Source: Paenibacillus sp. FSL R10-2734
GTDB taxonomy: Bacteria > Bacillota > Bacilli > Paenibacillales > Paenibacillaceae
Assembly (NCBI RefSeq): GCF_037963865.1
Contig: NZ_CP150170.1
Coordinates: forward strand, 186,001-250,000
Direction: 5' to 3'
Length of the DNA: 64,000 bases
Shown here: positions 41,988 through 50,588 of the stretch, in pieces
Numbering within the stretch: position 1 is the stretch's first letter
Layout of the letters: every line of letters begins with the position of its first letter
The notes under the pieces: model-generated
What the model was told of the DNA's origin: nothing
Databases searched by the model: none
The model's input: only the letters and a program-made list of their open reading frames with translations
Program-made: the position numbers and the translations under genes

Positions 41988-43601
41988 CTATCTTGCGTTT
42001 CTATTGCTTGTTGTTCCTAGAAATTTTTCTTTCAAGATAATACATGGCTCATCTCGATTGTTACGCCATCTTCTCTGAAAGTACTTTGCTTTTTTATGGA
42101 CAACAAGTCGTTTAGCATTGTTCGTATTATCCGTGTATTCCACATTCGCCCATTGACCCTCTGACCAGCTCGTTTTGTCCCACACAAAGATTTCATTGTG
42201 TAATGCCTTATCCATCGTGACAACGCCAGCGCCATAGACAATGTAGATGTCCAGTGAAGACTTTTGATTAAACATCTGCGCTTCCGTCAGATAGTAATGA
42301 AGGTATGAGTTATCTCCGGTGAATTCAAAGTTTATCAATCCACTGATTACATCGAAGTCTACAAACGTTCCAGTGGTCTTACCACGTTGATTCCAATCGC
42401 TGTATAAGTCCTCTGAGAAGGCGTGCACGTGTCCGGTAGTTGTACCCTTGTAAACTGTGCCATCGAACGCTGTCATGGATGTAACAGTCCATGGAAAGCG
42501 CCATAGATACCACTCTTGATTGCGAGTGTCATATATGAACGCATAATGTGCGGTATCACGATTGATGTTGAGGATGAACTGATTCTTTTGTGAATCAAAA
42601 AAAGCCACAGCCGCCGATTTTTCGGCATCCGTGAACCCGTATTTGTTGAAGTCGATTTTATCTTTCATGAGTAATCGCGTGCTGTATTGACGTGTTCCGT
42701 TGGTTTCAACGCTGTTTACTCCAGTATCGAATATCTCATGTACGCCATCATCTGAGAGATAGGCAATAGTTTGCTGACCCTCCGGATACGTGATCTTGGC
42801 GAACCCTCGTGATGAAATGTTACCGTTACTGGTGTTTAAGTATTGGTCTGCTTTGAATGGTACATTTGTAGACGTTCCACTATCCGTAACTTCTCCACTT
42901 ATCACTCCCCAACCCCTGCGCATAGGGATAAGGCATAATCCGCCAAAAGAAGTACCGGAGCCAGTTACATAATCATTGTCGCGCGTGAAACGGAATCTCT
43001 GAGTTTGTTCTGGAAAGTAATCGTAATGGTATCGTTCGGAGTACCAAATAAGATCTGTTCCATCACTCACAAACACATGACCAGTAAACACCCAAATGTA
43101 TTTTATTCCGCGTGCATTAATGACTGATAAAGTGTTAGGTGGCAATACTTCAGATGGGTGATCTGGTGCTGGAACCACATCTTTCACTTGCGTACCATCA
43201 TATTGCTTAAGATTTCCACCGTCCGTCAGCAATAGATTAGATACGTCTGCAAAGTCCGTGTACCCTACACCGAATACATTGGAGTTCACAAAGGTATTCG
43301 TCATGGTCTGAGCTGTCAGTGCGTTAGCGGAATACTTGTACAATGTATTCCCCGATACAGCGAACAACTCAGGCGCTACGCTCGATGCTGTAGCCTTGTA
43401 TACGAGTAGGTTAGTAATTGCAGACCCTAGCGCACTATCGGTCACAGGAGCCGTGCCGGGACGCTTTCCAATGGTGTCATTTGACTTCATTTCTGCGTCA
43501 TAAGCGATTCTTTGTGATCCTTGCGGTAATTGGGCTGGGTTAAGGTCGTTCCGCATCCCTAAGGATGGCAATACTTCTAAGCTAAATTTAGGCTGGGCCA
43601 T
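41988..43601 (-). CDS. Tail nozzle / tubular protein B-like (P22 gp10 or T7 gp12 type)
   Basis: A 537-residue, beta-rich protein. Its start (VLPSLGMRNDLNPAQLPQGSQRIAYDAEMKSNDTIGKRPGT) follows the usual opening of phage nozzle proteins, where a GLNT/RND-type motif and KRPG recur. Repeated VFVSDGTDLIWYS and YIFDTRNQEWYLWRFPW stretches suggest propeller blades, as in P22 gp10. It lies between the adaptors and the tailspike, the right place for the distal tail hub. The family call is by position and pattern. Confidence 0.7.
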   Translation of the reverse strand: MAQPKFSLEVLPSLGMRNDLNPAQLPQGSQRIAYDAEMKSNDTIGKRPGTAPVTDSALGSAITNLLVYKATASSVAPELFAVSGNTLYKYSANALTAQTMTNTFVNSNVFGVGYTDFADVSNLLLTDGGNLKQYDGTQVKDVVPAPDHPSEVLPPNTLSVINARGIKYIWVFTGHVFVSDGTDLIWYSERYHYDYFPEQTQRFRFTRDNDYVTGSGTSFGGLCLIPMRRGWGVISGEVTDSGTSTNVPFKADQYLNTSNGNISSRGFAKITYPEGQQTIAYLSDDGVHEIFDTGVNSVETNGTRQYSTRLLMKDKIDFNKYGFTDAEKSAAVAFFDSQKNQFILNINRDTAHYAFIYDTRNQEWYLWRFPWTVTSMTAFDGTVYKGTTTGHVHAFSEDLYSDWNQRGKTTGTFVDFDVISGLINFEFTGDNSYLHYYLTEAQMFNQKSSLDIYIVYGAGVVTMDKALHNEIFVWDKTSWSEGQWANVEYTDNTNNAKRLVVHKKAKYFQRRWRNNRDEPCIILKEKFLGTTSNRNAR

Positions 43602-43612
43602 ATCGCCACCTC

Positions 43613-44266
43613 TTATTTTCGATTTCTGAATAGTTGAGCATTCGCCAGACTTGGTACGTAACCTCCGCTTGATGTGCCACGCCCCTCAATGTTTGCCTGT
43701 ACAACCACTTCAAGGTGACTATCTGCAAGTGAATAGTAGTGAGCTGCTAAGTCCTTGCTATCGTCTAGCGACTCCACAATGAGTGCAGCAGCGTAGTAGC
43801 ATAACCCCATTGATCCAGCGTCTGGAAACTCAATCACCGTAGTCATGGACGTTATTGGTGTTGGATAGGCAATGTATTGAAGGATATGTGTACCTCCCGG
43901 CAGTGGGTTTGTAGCTAAGGCATATCCTTTAATGTGGATCTCTGTGTTGCTCGACTCTCTCCACCATCCACGTGAATCTGCGAATGACACGCGTTTTTGC
44001 ATGTCACGACCTAATGGGTCAAGAATGCGCAATGGTGCGTACATATTAGCGATGTTAAGACCACGTTTGAAGGTTACATAACCATCTGTGGTGATCTCCA
44101 GTTGGTCGCTGTCCTTGCATTGATACGCAATACTTGCGAGTTTACGTAGTGCGTGAGACATGTACTGGAATAGGTAAACGTTCTGATCACCATCGTTAGC
44201 GCCGATTTCCTCGATGTAGGATGCGCATAGCTTCTTGATGGTTGGGAGTAAATCACCTGCGGTCAT
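43613..44266 (-). CDS. Head-tail connector / tail adaptor protein
   Basis: A phage structural protein of about 217 residues starting at ATG 44266, which overlaps the stop of the upstream adaptor as TGATG. It contains LEITTDGYVTFKRGLNIANMYAPLRILDPLGRDMQ, a beta-rich core and a helical C-terminus. By order it would sit below the portal, next to the gp4/gp11-type adaptor. No firm family match. Confidence 0.6.
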   Translation of the reverse strand: MTAGDLLPTIKKLCASYIEEIGANDGDQNVYLFQYMSHALRKLASIAYQCKDSDQLEITTDGYVTFKRGLNIANMYAPLRILDPLGRDMQKRVSFADSRGWWRESSNTEIHIKGYALATNPLPGGTHILQYIAYPTPITSMTTVIEFPDAGSMGLCYYAAALIVESLDDSKDLAAHYYSLADSHLEVVVQANIEGRGTSSGGYVPSLANAQLFRNRK

Positions 44267-44853
44267 CACCAGTTCACCACCGTCCTACCTTTGCTAGACT
44301 TGTTTTTACGCTGCATGTCTTGCACAAAGTTCGTTTTACCATCTTGCCAACGATTTAGATAACGATCTGATAACGTTTTGTCTTGAATATTCAATGTCGG
44401 CAACAAAAGAATCATCCCAGCTGCATAAAATGACAATAAGTCGTGATACTGAGAGTCTATTTCTGGAACATCATTGTTGTTAACGAGTCTAATAGCATAC
44501 TTGTAAAAGTAGTGCGTAAGCGTTCGTTCCTCTTGAGGTACTGGCTTGATAATGATTTCTTTACCTTCAATCGAATACCCGTATTGGTTGGATGATATAT
44601 CCACCAAGCTGTAAGGGATGATGCAATTGTCACTTTCGATATATAGTAGTTCTCCAGGAGACTTAAAATCATCTGGTAGCGCATAGCTATTAGTTCCAGT
44701 AACCACGTCGATTGTTTGAACTCCTCTAAGGCGAGCTCCTTCTACTAACTGGTTTAGCGCATCATTTATGAGATCATCCATATGGTAACTGTCCGTATAC
44801 ATTCCGCTGGTAGCTCTGAATACTCTTGTGCGGATCTCTTCCAATGTCGGCAT
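44266..44853 (-). CDS. Head-tail adaptor, P22 gp4 / T7 gp11-like
   Basis: A 195-residue protein. The start TLEEIRTRVFRATSGMYTDSYHMDDLINDALNQLVEGAR followed by IDVVTGTNSYALPDDFKSPGELLYIE is the common pattern of podoviral and siphoviral adaptor rings (a helical bundle, then a beta domain with SY.LP.D). It begins 1 bp after the 136-residue gene and overlaps the next adaptor, so it is translated as part of the head-completion block. Confidence 0.78.
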   Translation of the reverse strand: MPTLEEIRTRVFRATSGMYTDSYHMDDLINDALNQLVEGARLRGVQTIDVVTGTNSYALPDDFKSPGELLYIESDNCIIPYSLVDISSNQYGYSIEGKEIIIKPVPQEERTLTHYFYKYAIRLVNNNDVPEIDSQYHDLLSFYAAGMILLLPTLNIQDKTLSDRYLNRWQDGKTNFVQDMQRKNKSSKGRTVVNW

Positions 44854-45264
44854 TTAAACACCGCCGTTCACATATTTTGTAACGCCGCTTTCGCGTCCAT
44901 AGTCATACGCATTAGTGAAAGCTTCCTTGGATTCACGAGCAAAATCATGAGATAACGATTCAATGAATGCTGCTTCTTCTCGCTCAGCCTTTTCTTCTGC
45001 TTCTTTAATTACTTGCTGTGCACTGAATCCAGGTGCATGAATCTCGCGGATTCTGGTATATACCCTAGCATCCATGGTCGGAAGTCCAATTTGCGGAATC
45101 TTCATGATGGCCATCTCCATAACTCCATCCATTACCAGCCATGTTCCATCTTTAGGGTTCCACATGATGTATAGATCAGGATCATATTCCTGTAATCGTT
45201 GTTCGATATTGTTTATGTCGTTGAGAAAAACTCGTTGATATCCTTCTGAATAATGTCTGTTCAT
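44854..45264 (-). CDS. Phage head-region protein of unknown function
   Basis: A 136-residue protein between the capsid and adaptor genes. Residues 1-75 contain YDPDLYIMWNPKDGTWLVMDGVMEMAIMKIP, a small beta-rich unit; residues 80-130 are a charged helix (KEAEEKAEREEAAFIES). ATG has AGGAGG. Its position suits a head-completion or decoration role. Not recognised. Confidence 0.65.
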   Translation of the reverse strand: MNRHYSEGYQRVFLNDINNIEQRLQEYDPDLYIMWNPKDGTWLVMDGVMEMAIMKIPQIGLPTMDARVYTRIREIHAPGFSAQQVIKEAEEKAEREEAAFIESLSHDFARESKEAFTNAYDYGRESGVTKYVNGGV

Positions 45265-45283
45265 AGATCCTCCTAAAAAAGAA

Positions 45284-45301
45284 AGAGGGCCGAAGCCCCC
45301 T
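45284..45301 (-). terminator. Terminator after the major capsid gene
   Basis: AGGGGGC-ttcg-GCCCTCT on the minus strand followed by TTCTTTTTT. It probably lowers expression of downstream head and tail genes relative to capsid. Confidence 0.85.
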
Positions 45302-45307
45302 ATAGTA

Positions 45308-46498
45308 TTAATAACCAGATGGAATGTTGATGTCTTTCAAAGCTGCATAAGCGTTACGAGCGTGGCACACAACTGTGTAATACCAGAAAGCTGTTGCTTC
45401 GTACTGAGGGCTGTTAGCTACACGACTGAACATCGAACCATCCTCTTCCATCCAATCAAGCGCAGATGTTTGGTAAATGTTCATGTCATTCCAGTTACCA
45501 GCGTAGATTTGTTTGTCAGGCATATACTTATCTACGACCATTGGCATACCATCGAATTCAAGGGCAGTATATCCACCTTCAAGTTGCATTGGGTTAACGT
45601 ATCGCTTGTTAGCTGTCAACACAGCCTCATATGCAGCACGCACGCCATGTCCGGCAGACAGCCATTCCACTTTTTTACCGGATGCCAAGTCTACGAAGTC
45701 TACGAGTTGGCGAAGGAGAGCATCTGAGATTGCACGACCAGTTCCTGCAGGACTTCCGGACAAAATAGTAGCTTTCCACCACGTATGAATAGCAGGATCG
45801 AGAGTTTGAAGTGTAGCCGTATCAGAAATGATACCGGATAGACCCATTGGATCAAGGTTATAAGTCCCTTTTACTACTGGAAAGTCTGTTGCAGCTGTCG
45901 TTACTGCGGCACCATCTACTGTAATTGTCTTAGCTACAGGGTTGATGGCTGTTACTGTTCTTCCTGCAACCGATACAGTGCCGCCAGTATTCATAATATC
46001 GATAATCATGCCAATGAAAAACGCTTTAACGTTATCGACTTTAAGTGTATTAACGCCTGTATTAACTTCAAATGCTGCCAGTTTACCAGATCCATCACCG
46101 AAAAATGCACGTTGTACATAGTTTTTGGTGTCTGTGATCAAACCATTAACTTCTGCAGTCATTTCTTTAACGTAAGTAGTGGCATCTTTCTTCGTTGCTT
46201 GGATAGCTGCGTTAGTCACTTGCAAGCGACCATGCACATATCCAACATTACCTGTTGAACTTTTGTATTGTTGGTTCCCTGCTGTTGGTAGTGTTCCGGA
46301 TTCTGTTCCAGATCCTACACCAGAGTTACGTCCAAAGTGGTGAGGGACAGAAAAGTTTTTTCCGCCGCCGTTAAGCGTTTCAACCTTTTTCATCAGCATC
46401 ATGATAAAATAGTTAGCGCCATTGTTTACATTTTCCCGAACCTTAGGAAGATAATCTATCTTCATTGCATCTTCTAGTGTTTTTAATGATCCTGCCAT
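45308..46498 (-). CDS. Major capsid protein
   Basis: A 396-residue HK97-fold capsid candidate. MAGSLKTLEDAMKIDYLPKVRENVNN is the kind of N-terminal arm seen in phages whose coat follows a scaffold; RLQVTNAAIQATKKDATTYVKEMTAEVNGLITDTKNYVQRAFFGDGSG corresponds to the spine helix. A small Ig-like or I-domain insertion (FEVNTGVNTLKVDNVKAFFIGMIIDI) follows about residue 145-210. It lies directly downstream of the scaffold gene and before a terminator, as capsid genes usually do. Confidence 0.85.
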   Translation of the reverse strand: MAGSLKTLEDAMKIDYLPKVRENVNNGANYFIMMLMKKVETLNGGGKNFSVPHHFGRNSGVGSGTESGTLPTAGNQQYKSSTGNVGYVHGRLQVTNAAIQATKKDATTYVKEMTAEVNGLITDTKNYVQRAFFGDGSGKLAAFEVNTGVNTLKVDNVKAFFIGMIIDIMNTGGTVSVAGRTVTAINPVAKTITVDGAAVTTAATDFPVVKGTYNLDPMGLSGIISDTATLQTLDPAIHTWWKATILSGSPAGTGRAISDALLRQLVDFVDLASGKKVEWLSAGHGVRAAYEAVLTANKRYVNPMQLEGGYTALEFDGMPMVVDKYMPDKQIYAGNWNDMNIYQTSALDWMEEDGSMFSRVANSPQYEATAFWYYTVVCHARNAYAALKDINIPSGY

Positions 46499-46513
46499 TT
46501 GTCATTTCCCCTT

Positions 46514-47332
46514 TTATTGTGATTGATTTGCTGCATTCATCCTCGCGACAATTCGTTCGTTAATATCTTTCCAACCCATCTTGCTAGTGTCTTCAGTGAC
46601 TACACCCGGAGTACCGGATCCTTCTACACGTGGAGCCGACTTGCTTTGGAGATATTCCTTAACAGCCGTTTCTTTAGCTGTCGATAGTTGCTGTTCCAGT
46701 TCATCAGCACGCATTGCCTTGTGAGCAAGATTGAAGCTTTTCTCAGGGTTAGCAGGGTCGTAGGTGAGTTCATTCTCAACCATGAATGCATTGAGTTTTT
46801 CTGAATCAACACCCTTATCCTTGGCGAATCCCTCTAACGTGCTGAAATATGTTTGAATACGCTGTTCTTCCTGCTGTTTTTCTTCCAATTTGTCAGCTTT
46901 TGCGGCCTTTTCTTCCAGATATTCGAGCTTCTTTTGCATATCCGGTGAAATTTCGTTAGCTTCCGCTCGATTTTGGAGTCTGCTCATCTCAATCTGTTCC
47001 TTGAGTGTGAGCGCATCGGCACCGTTAATCTCCTGCAGATATTGGCTGAGCTCTTTATGAGTGTCATAATCCTTGTATTTCTCAGCAGTTTCGCTGTCCC
47101 ATTTGCTACGTTCAGCAGCAAGGCGCTTAGCGAATGCTTTTTCGAAGTTGTTCTGTTTCTCAGGTTCGGCGGCAACCTGTTCTTCTACGCCCGTTTCAGA
47201 TTCAGATACCGTTTCCGGTATTTCAACTTCTGGTGTTGCAGTTTCAGTTGACACCTCGGCGGCAGGTGCGGATTCTACGCCCGGATCTTCGTCAGCAAAT
47301 AACTGTAAATCTAGTATTAAACGTGTCTTCAT
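46514..47332 (-). CDS. Scaffolding protein
   Basis: An acidic, coiled-coil-rich protein of about 272 residues. ATG 47332 gives the typical scaffold start (KTRLILDLQLFADED) with AGAGGAGA upstream; an earlier ATG at 47368 has no ribosome site. Residues 20-60 are Glu/Val/Thr-rich, residues 60-200 helical with heptads, and the basic C-terminus (KDINERIVARMNAANQ) would bind capsid subunits. It sits 15 bp upstream of the major capsid gene. Confidence 0.85.
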   Translation of the reverse strand: MKTRLILDLQLFADEDPGVESAPAAEVSTETATPEVEIPETVSESETGVEEQVAAEPEKQNNFEKAFAKRLAAERSKWDSETAEKYKDYDTHKELSQYLQEINGADALTLKEQIEMSRLQNRAEANEISPDMQKKLEYLEEKAAKADKLEEKQQEEQRIQTYFSTLEGFAKDKGVDSEKLNAFMVENELTYDPANPEKSFNLAHKAMRADELEQQLSTAKETAVKEYLQSKSAPRVEGSGTPGVVTEDTSKMGWKDINERIVARMNAANQSQ

Positions 47333-47398
47333 GATTGTTCTCCTCTCTATGCGGCGACCATAGATCATTAACGCCCGACAAATTAACTACAGATAAAA

Positions 47399-47424
47399 GG
47401 GCCACCCCTGCACTGGGGAGGCCC
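47399..47424 (-). terminator. Terminator between head-fibre and scaffold genes
   Basis: GGGCCTCCCC-agtgca-GGGGTGGCCC on the minus strand followed by TTTTATCT. Either partial read-through occurs or a promoter lies just downstream for the scaffold and capsid genes. Confidence 0.8.
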
Positions 47425-47451
47425 TAAAATTGTTTGATTATATACATTCTG

Positions 47452-47784
47452 TTATGGAGTTTCTAAAGCTGTTATTCTTGCAGCAAGTTCGGCGAGTATC
47501 CCCTGTACATTCGTTGCTGTTCCTGGGGATATTGCAGTAGAGGTTATGGTTGTAGCAGTATGAGTATGATTACCAGCAGCGGCATTAGCTGCAGCAGACC
47601 CGATTATCAGATTTGATGTGCCTGCCCCAATTGCTGTACGTGCTGCGGCACCATCTGCAGCTGTAAGAACCGCCTTACCCACTGTAGTAGCATCAGTAAT
47701 ATCATTTGCTTTAACACTCATACCTTCGATCACCACCCTAACTTTCGTTTTTCCGTCATCGTCTGTAAATACTTCTGCACCCAT
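47452..47784 (-). CDS. Head fibre protein (phi29 gp8.5-like)
   Basis: A 110-residue protein: KVRVVIEGMSVKANDITDATTVGKAVLTAADGAAARTAIGAG is the family opening, then GNHTHTATTIT and a C-terminal helix (VQGILAELAARITALE). The pattern fits the head-fibre family PF11133, trimeric spikes that decorate capsids of phi29-like phages and several Gram-positive siphophages. Dispensable in most phages; may aid host attachment. ATG has GGAGGG upstream. Confidence 0.8.
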   Translation of the reverse strand: MGAEVFTDDDGKTKVRVVIEGMSVKANDITDATTVGKAVLTAADGAAARTAIGAGTSNLIIGSAAANAAAGNHTHTATTITSTAISPGTATNVQGILAELAARITALETP

Positions 47785-47794
47785 ACGATCCCTC

Positions 47795-49900
47795 CTACAT
47801 TTGTCTCATTCCAGCTGCTTGTAAGGCTGTCTGAGATTTAATTTGTTCACTCTGCACCTTAGACTGGTTGTCCATCGACTTTAGCTCCAAAGCCCTATCA
47901 TGTTGTGCTGATGCTTCATTGCTCTTGCTTTCCTGCTCAGCCTGTTGAGCTTCTGCCTCTGCTTGTTGCTGTGCAATGATAGGTTCTTGTAAGGCTGCCT
48001 CATGCTCTGCAACGTGTGCATCTATGAGTTGTTGCATTGCTGGCGGCAATCCTTCGTAATCGCTCGACTTGCGCAATATGTTGTGGTTGTAAATGTGTAT
48101 CTCATGATCATAAAAGTCTCGCACGATAGGAGCGCCTGGTATTGGTGGCGGTGGTTGCATGCCCATCTGTGAAGGATCAAATCCCTCCTGCTGTGCCTGC
48201 ATAAACTTTTGTTGCGCTTGAAGCATCATCTGGACTTGTTCGTCCTCGGCCATCTTCAAGAACGTTTTATTCTCCATCTTGGATTTGTTCTCATCCAACT
48301 GGTTCTGCTCAAACAACTCTGTGGAATCTCCAAGACCCATCATCTTAAGGAAAGTGCTTGGATCTGGTGCACCTTCTTTAGTGACAATGGCTCCAGCATT
48401 CCAAAGCGTCATGATGCGGTCCTGCTGAGCTGACTTCATCTCTGGTAAGCTTGATCCTTGAACGATATTGATATCTTCCTCACCGCTCAAATCAGAGCCC
48501 ATGAAGCTTACCAACTCAATTTCGTTGTCCGGTCCTAGTATTCGGCTCATACGTTCCTCAGTGTAGTGTTTCTTCATGAGACGCAGGACGCGTTTTAAGA
48601 CCTTCTTCATTCCACGTTCATAGTTCTGCGAGTTAACAGCCATCTTCTCATTCTCTTGCTCAACCATGAGTTGTAGACCAGACGCTGTATCTAATCCTGC
48701 TGGTAAACTACCAGTTGCAATTTCCCTAGCTCCAGACATGTCATCAATCAGTCGGTTGTAATACTCGATGATACGATCGAAGCCATTCGGAACATCAGCA
48801 CCAGGTATGCGTTTCACTTCACCGCCAGATGCTGCGTTGTAGTAGATAATCCCACTGATTTCATCGTTCAAGTCTTCCTCATCCACGCCAGATCCAAGAG
48901 GTACAGACCATTTAGTAGCGCCCATCTTCTTCATATTGGTGGAGAACATGGTTAACGCAATGTTTAACCCGCGTTGTATTGGCAACATTGATTCAATGAA
49001 AGCCTTGTACTTCACACTGCCAGGTATTGGGATATCCCCAAACAGGATATAAGGACTATCTCCGGCGTTTTCATCGATGTCTAAGAACTCTGTACGGGTC
49101 GTGGTGACCTTCAACCCTTTCGGGTACTTCTTACATGGATTCATCCATAACTCGCGTACCATGACCATATTTTTGTTCTTACGCGTGGTGTCATTGCTAC
49201 CTCCACTAATATCAAAACTTGGAGCATAGGTGACGGTTTCATCAGCGGTAACCTCTTTGCCGTACTTGTCATTAACGTAATCAATGTCACGTGGTTTCTC
49301 TTCCACGATCCATCTAATTTCATCATCTGTGGTGGCAGAAGGATCAATATATAAAGTCAATGGATCACATACACGTAATTTGATCTCACCAGTATTTAGT
49401 GGATTCTCACCAGCCTCTTTCCATTCCTCATAGCCAGGATCACCCTCTGATGGTCTGATATCATCACCTGATTCGCTGTCGAAGAACACTTTAGCAGCGC
49501 AATATGACTTAACGTTTCCGTTGAGGAATATGTCACGCGTCTTCAGGTCCATATCCTCGGTATCCCACCAAGCGTGTATAAACTTGGTCGCTGCCTTAGC
49601 GATCTCTATTCGCGTCTGGTCAGCTGTGTCCGGTGTAACATCGTATTTGATGCGGTTCTTCGTCTGTTTAGCGAGCTTAGTCATGACACGCGGCTGAATC
49701 ACATTATGAGTAATGCGTTCCTGTCCATCGTGCGGCAGAGCTCTCACAGTACGAGATGCACCATCCCATCCGATCCACTGGTTCGATAGATAATAATTAA
49801 GGTTGATGAGTATCTGCTTACGAGTTGAGTTGTCCTCACCCGTTTTCAGCATCTCATCAACCTTAGATATCCACTCTGATTCAGTTAGCTTATTCTCCAA
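47795..49900 (-). CDS. Portal protein (P22-like)
   Basis: A 701-residue portal, the size of P22 gp1 (725). KQTKNRIKYDVTPDTADQTRIEIAKAATKFIHAW, KVFFDSESGDDIRPSEGDPGYEEW, GDIPIPGSVKYKAFIESMLPIQRGLNIALTMFSTNMKKMGATKW and TGSLPAGLDTASGLQLMVEQENEKM correspond to the wing, stem and clip regions of P22-type portals. The C-terminus is a Gln/Glu-rich helix (barrel-like). The start is TTG at 49900 with GAGGAGG; the ORF begins there. Forms the DNA entry ring of the head. Confidence 0.88.
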   Translation of the reverse strand: MENKLTESEWISKVDEMLKTGEDNSTRKQILINLNYYLSNQWIGWDGASRTVRALPHDGQERITHNVIQPRVMTKLAKQTKNRIKYDVTPDTADQTRIEIAKAATKFIHAWWDTEDMDLKTRDIFLNGNVKSYCAAKVFFDSESGDDIRPSEGDPGYEEWKEAGENPLNTGEIKLRVCDPLTLYIDPSATTDDEIRWIVEEKPRDIDYVNDKYGKEVTADETVTYAPSFDISGGSNDTTRKNKNMVMVRELWMNPCKKYPKGLKVTTTRTEFLDIDENAGDSPYILFGDIPIPGSVKYKAFIESMLPIQRGLNIALTMFSTNMKKMGATKWSVPLGSGVDEEDLNDEISGIIYYNAASGGEVKRIPGADVPNGFDRIIEYYNRLIDDMSGAREIATGSLPAGLDTASGLQLMVEQENEKMAVNSQNYERGMKKVLKRVLRLMKKHYTEERMSRILGPDNEIELVSFMGSDLSGEEDINIVQGSSLPEMKSAQQDRIMTLWNAGAIVTKEGAPDPSTFLKMMGLGDSTELFEQNQLDENKSKMENKTFLKMAEDEQVQMMLQAQQKFMQAQQEGFDPSQMGMQPPPPIPGAPIVRDFYDHEIHIYNHNILRKSSDYEGLPPAMQQLIDAHVAEHEAALQEPIIAQQQAEAEAQQAEQESKSNEASAQHDRALELKSMDNQSKVQSEQIKSQTALQAAGMRQM

Positions 49901-49927
49901 TCCGTCACCTCCTCTCTGGTGTTGGTG

Positions 49928-50143
49928 TTACTCCTTACGTTGTCTTGTACTCTTACCCTTTGGCTTATCGTCGTCTAATGGTGTAACAGTAATCTCATAA
50001 CCTGGAATAATTAACTCTGTTATCTCAACAGGTAAGAAATCAAATTGTGGGTCAATATCAGCCTTGCGTTCATCCATGTCTTCTAAGGACTCAGCAGGAG
50101 CATATTCCAGTGTGTTTCCTATCTCAAGTTTGAAAAGTTTCAT
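49928..50143 (-). CDS. Small phage protein, 71 residues
   Basis: ATG 50143 overlaps the upstream stop as ATGA and has AAAGGGAG before it; an upstream ATG at 50185 is not needed. The product starts MKLFKLEIGNTLEYAPAES and ends in a basic tail. Beta-rich, unknown function; cotranscribed with terminase and portal. Confidence 0.6.
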   Translation of the reverse strand: MKLFKLEIGNTLEYAPAESLEDMDERKADIDPQFDFLPVEITELIIPGYEITVTPLDDDKPKGKSTRQRKE

Positions 50144-50325
50144 TGTTCCAATCGCTCCCTTTCCATTTCCATGTACGCATCCCATGCTTGGTTTATTTCT
50201 GGAATACTCATCTTGTCCATCATCAAATTGATAAGAAAATTGTTTTCATCCCACGCAGGTTGATTGTAGAAAGTTTGTCTCATTAGTTCTGACCGTCTCA
50301 AAAACAATCTAGTGAGTTCTTCCAT
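50140..50325 (-). CDS. Small phage protein, 61 residues
   Basis: ATG 50325 overlaps the stop of the upstream gene as TGATG and follows GGAGGTTG. A helical product with LTRLFLRRSELMRQTFYNQPAW and EMERERLEQ. Unknown function. Confidence 0.6.
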   Translation of the reverse strand: MEELTRLFLRRSELMRQTFYNQPAWDENNFLINLMMDKMSIPEINQAWDAYMEMERERLEQ

Positions 50326-50588
50326 CACACAACCTCCAGCGGATTTGTTTCTTTAACTGGCACATTACTAGCCTTGATAATCTTCGCTTCATGATGCTTC
50401 AAGTGGTCATATGTGGGCGCCTGTATGCGATCAAGTAGCTGTTGGCGTTCTACATTCCACTTGTCACGTTCGGTTATCCACCTATCGCACAGTTCATCTG
50501 CATATTTTCTTCGTCTGCTATCAAGTCGATCGGCATATATGATCTGGATTACAATGATTACTGCCAACGCACCTACAACGTAAATCAT
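50325..50588 (-). CDS. Small membrane-anchored phage protein
   Basis: An 87-residue protein with one N-terminal membrane segment (MIYVVGALAVIIVIQIIYA) and a charged coiled-coil tail. The ATG overlaps the terL stop as ATGA. Possibly a spanin-like or membrane-associated packaging accessory, but nothing firm can be said. Confidence 0.6.
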   Translation of the reverse strand: MIYVVGALAVIIVIQIIYADRLDSRRRKYADELCDRWITERDKWNVERQQLLDRIQAPTYDHLKHHEAKIIKASNVPVKETNPLEVV

